A DNA stretch of 49,277 nucleotides from NCBI RefSeq assembly GCF_900142005.1, contig NZ_FQZL01000029.1:1-49277 (forward strand), given 5' to 3'. The position numbers and the translations under genes were made by a program. The notes under the pieces were generated by a model. The model was given only the letters and a program-made list of their open reading frames with translations, made no database searches and was not told the origin of the DNA. The stretch comes from Dethiosulfatibacter aminovorans DSM 17477 (GTDB lineage Bacteria; Bacillota; Clostridia; Tissierellales; Dethiosulfatibacteraceae). Of this stretch, positions 49,238 to 49,277 are shown piece after piece (the first letter of the stretch is position 1; each line of letters begins with the position of its first letter).

Positions 49238-49256
49238 GGTCAAAATGCCTTTGACC
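49238..49256. repeat. Palindrome near the right edge
   Basis: GGTCAAAatgccTTTGACC, a 7-5-7 inverted repeat directly followed by a further TTTGACA half. It is upstream of the minus-strand RNA and could be an operator; the gene it may belong to would lie outside the window. Confidence 0.4.
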
Positions 49257-49277
49257 TTTGACAAATTTCAAGAAAGA

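Overview
The window looks like chromosome from an anaerobic, low-to-moderate GC member of the Clostridia (Bacillota). Supporting signs are strong AGGAGG ribosome binding sites, TTGACA/TATAAT promoters, many Rho-independent hairpins, a pyruvate formate-lyase pair, a double-cubane-type 2-hydroxyacyl-CoA-dehydratase-like pair, a YozG/DUF2975 membrane cassette and a YesN/YesM-type signalling system. Two genes carry an in-frame UGA exactly where a redox cysteine is expected, so the organism very probably inserts selenocysteine. The species is not recognised. No tRNA, rRNA or CRISPR array was seen.

Layout. 1-560: tail of an IS200/IS605-type TnpB gene with its right end. 0.6-10.4 kb: short-operon metabolic genes (ferredoxin-nitroreductase, pirin, the double-cubane pair on the minus strand, a membrane methyltransferase, TrmO, a GMC oxidoreductase with a 4Fe-4S-like Cys motif, a Cys-rich small protein next to an isocitrate-lyase/PEP-mutase enzyme, a UPF0282 metallo-hydrolase, a hotdog thioesterase). 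10.4-12.9 kb: a sigma-region-4-like small protein behind a structured leader, small hypotheticals, a DEDDh exonuclease, and a gene-free stretch holding a duplicated hairpin/pseudoknot structure. 12.9-22 kb: an acyltransferase, then a minus-strand block with pflA, pflB (behind a ZTP riboswitch and attenuator), a DMT transporter with a Fur-like box, the DUF2975-XRE-DUF4173 operon and a nitroreductase. 22.3-33.2 kb, plus strand: autoregulated MarR-MATE, helicase, phosphohexomutase, FAD protein, APC permease, transketolase.

33.3-40.1 kb: a GGDEF protein, a selenocysteine glutaredoxin-zinc ribbon protein, two divergent MFS exporters (one preceded by a leader peptide plus terminator), a GyrI-like protein, a HesB-type selenoprotein and a heavy-metal/manganese transporter. 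40.3-44.7 kb: a response regulator, histidine kinase and membrane-anchored sugar-binding protein in one overlapping operon. 44.8-48.7 kb, minus strand: 6-phosphofructokinase, GntR regulator, fructose PTS IIA and IIBC. The right edge holds a rod-shaped minus-strand RNA with 6S-like architecture.

The carbon genes fit together: fructose uptake (PTS), PfkA, transketolase and pyruvate formate-lyase, with CcpA-like cre sequences at two promoters. The less ordinary signals are mostly in RNA: a ZTP riboswitch, a leader-peptide attenuator, a duplicated pseudoknot candidate, a structured leader ahead of the sigma-like gene, a 6S-like rod and two SECIS-like hairpins.
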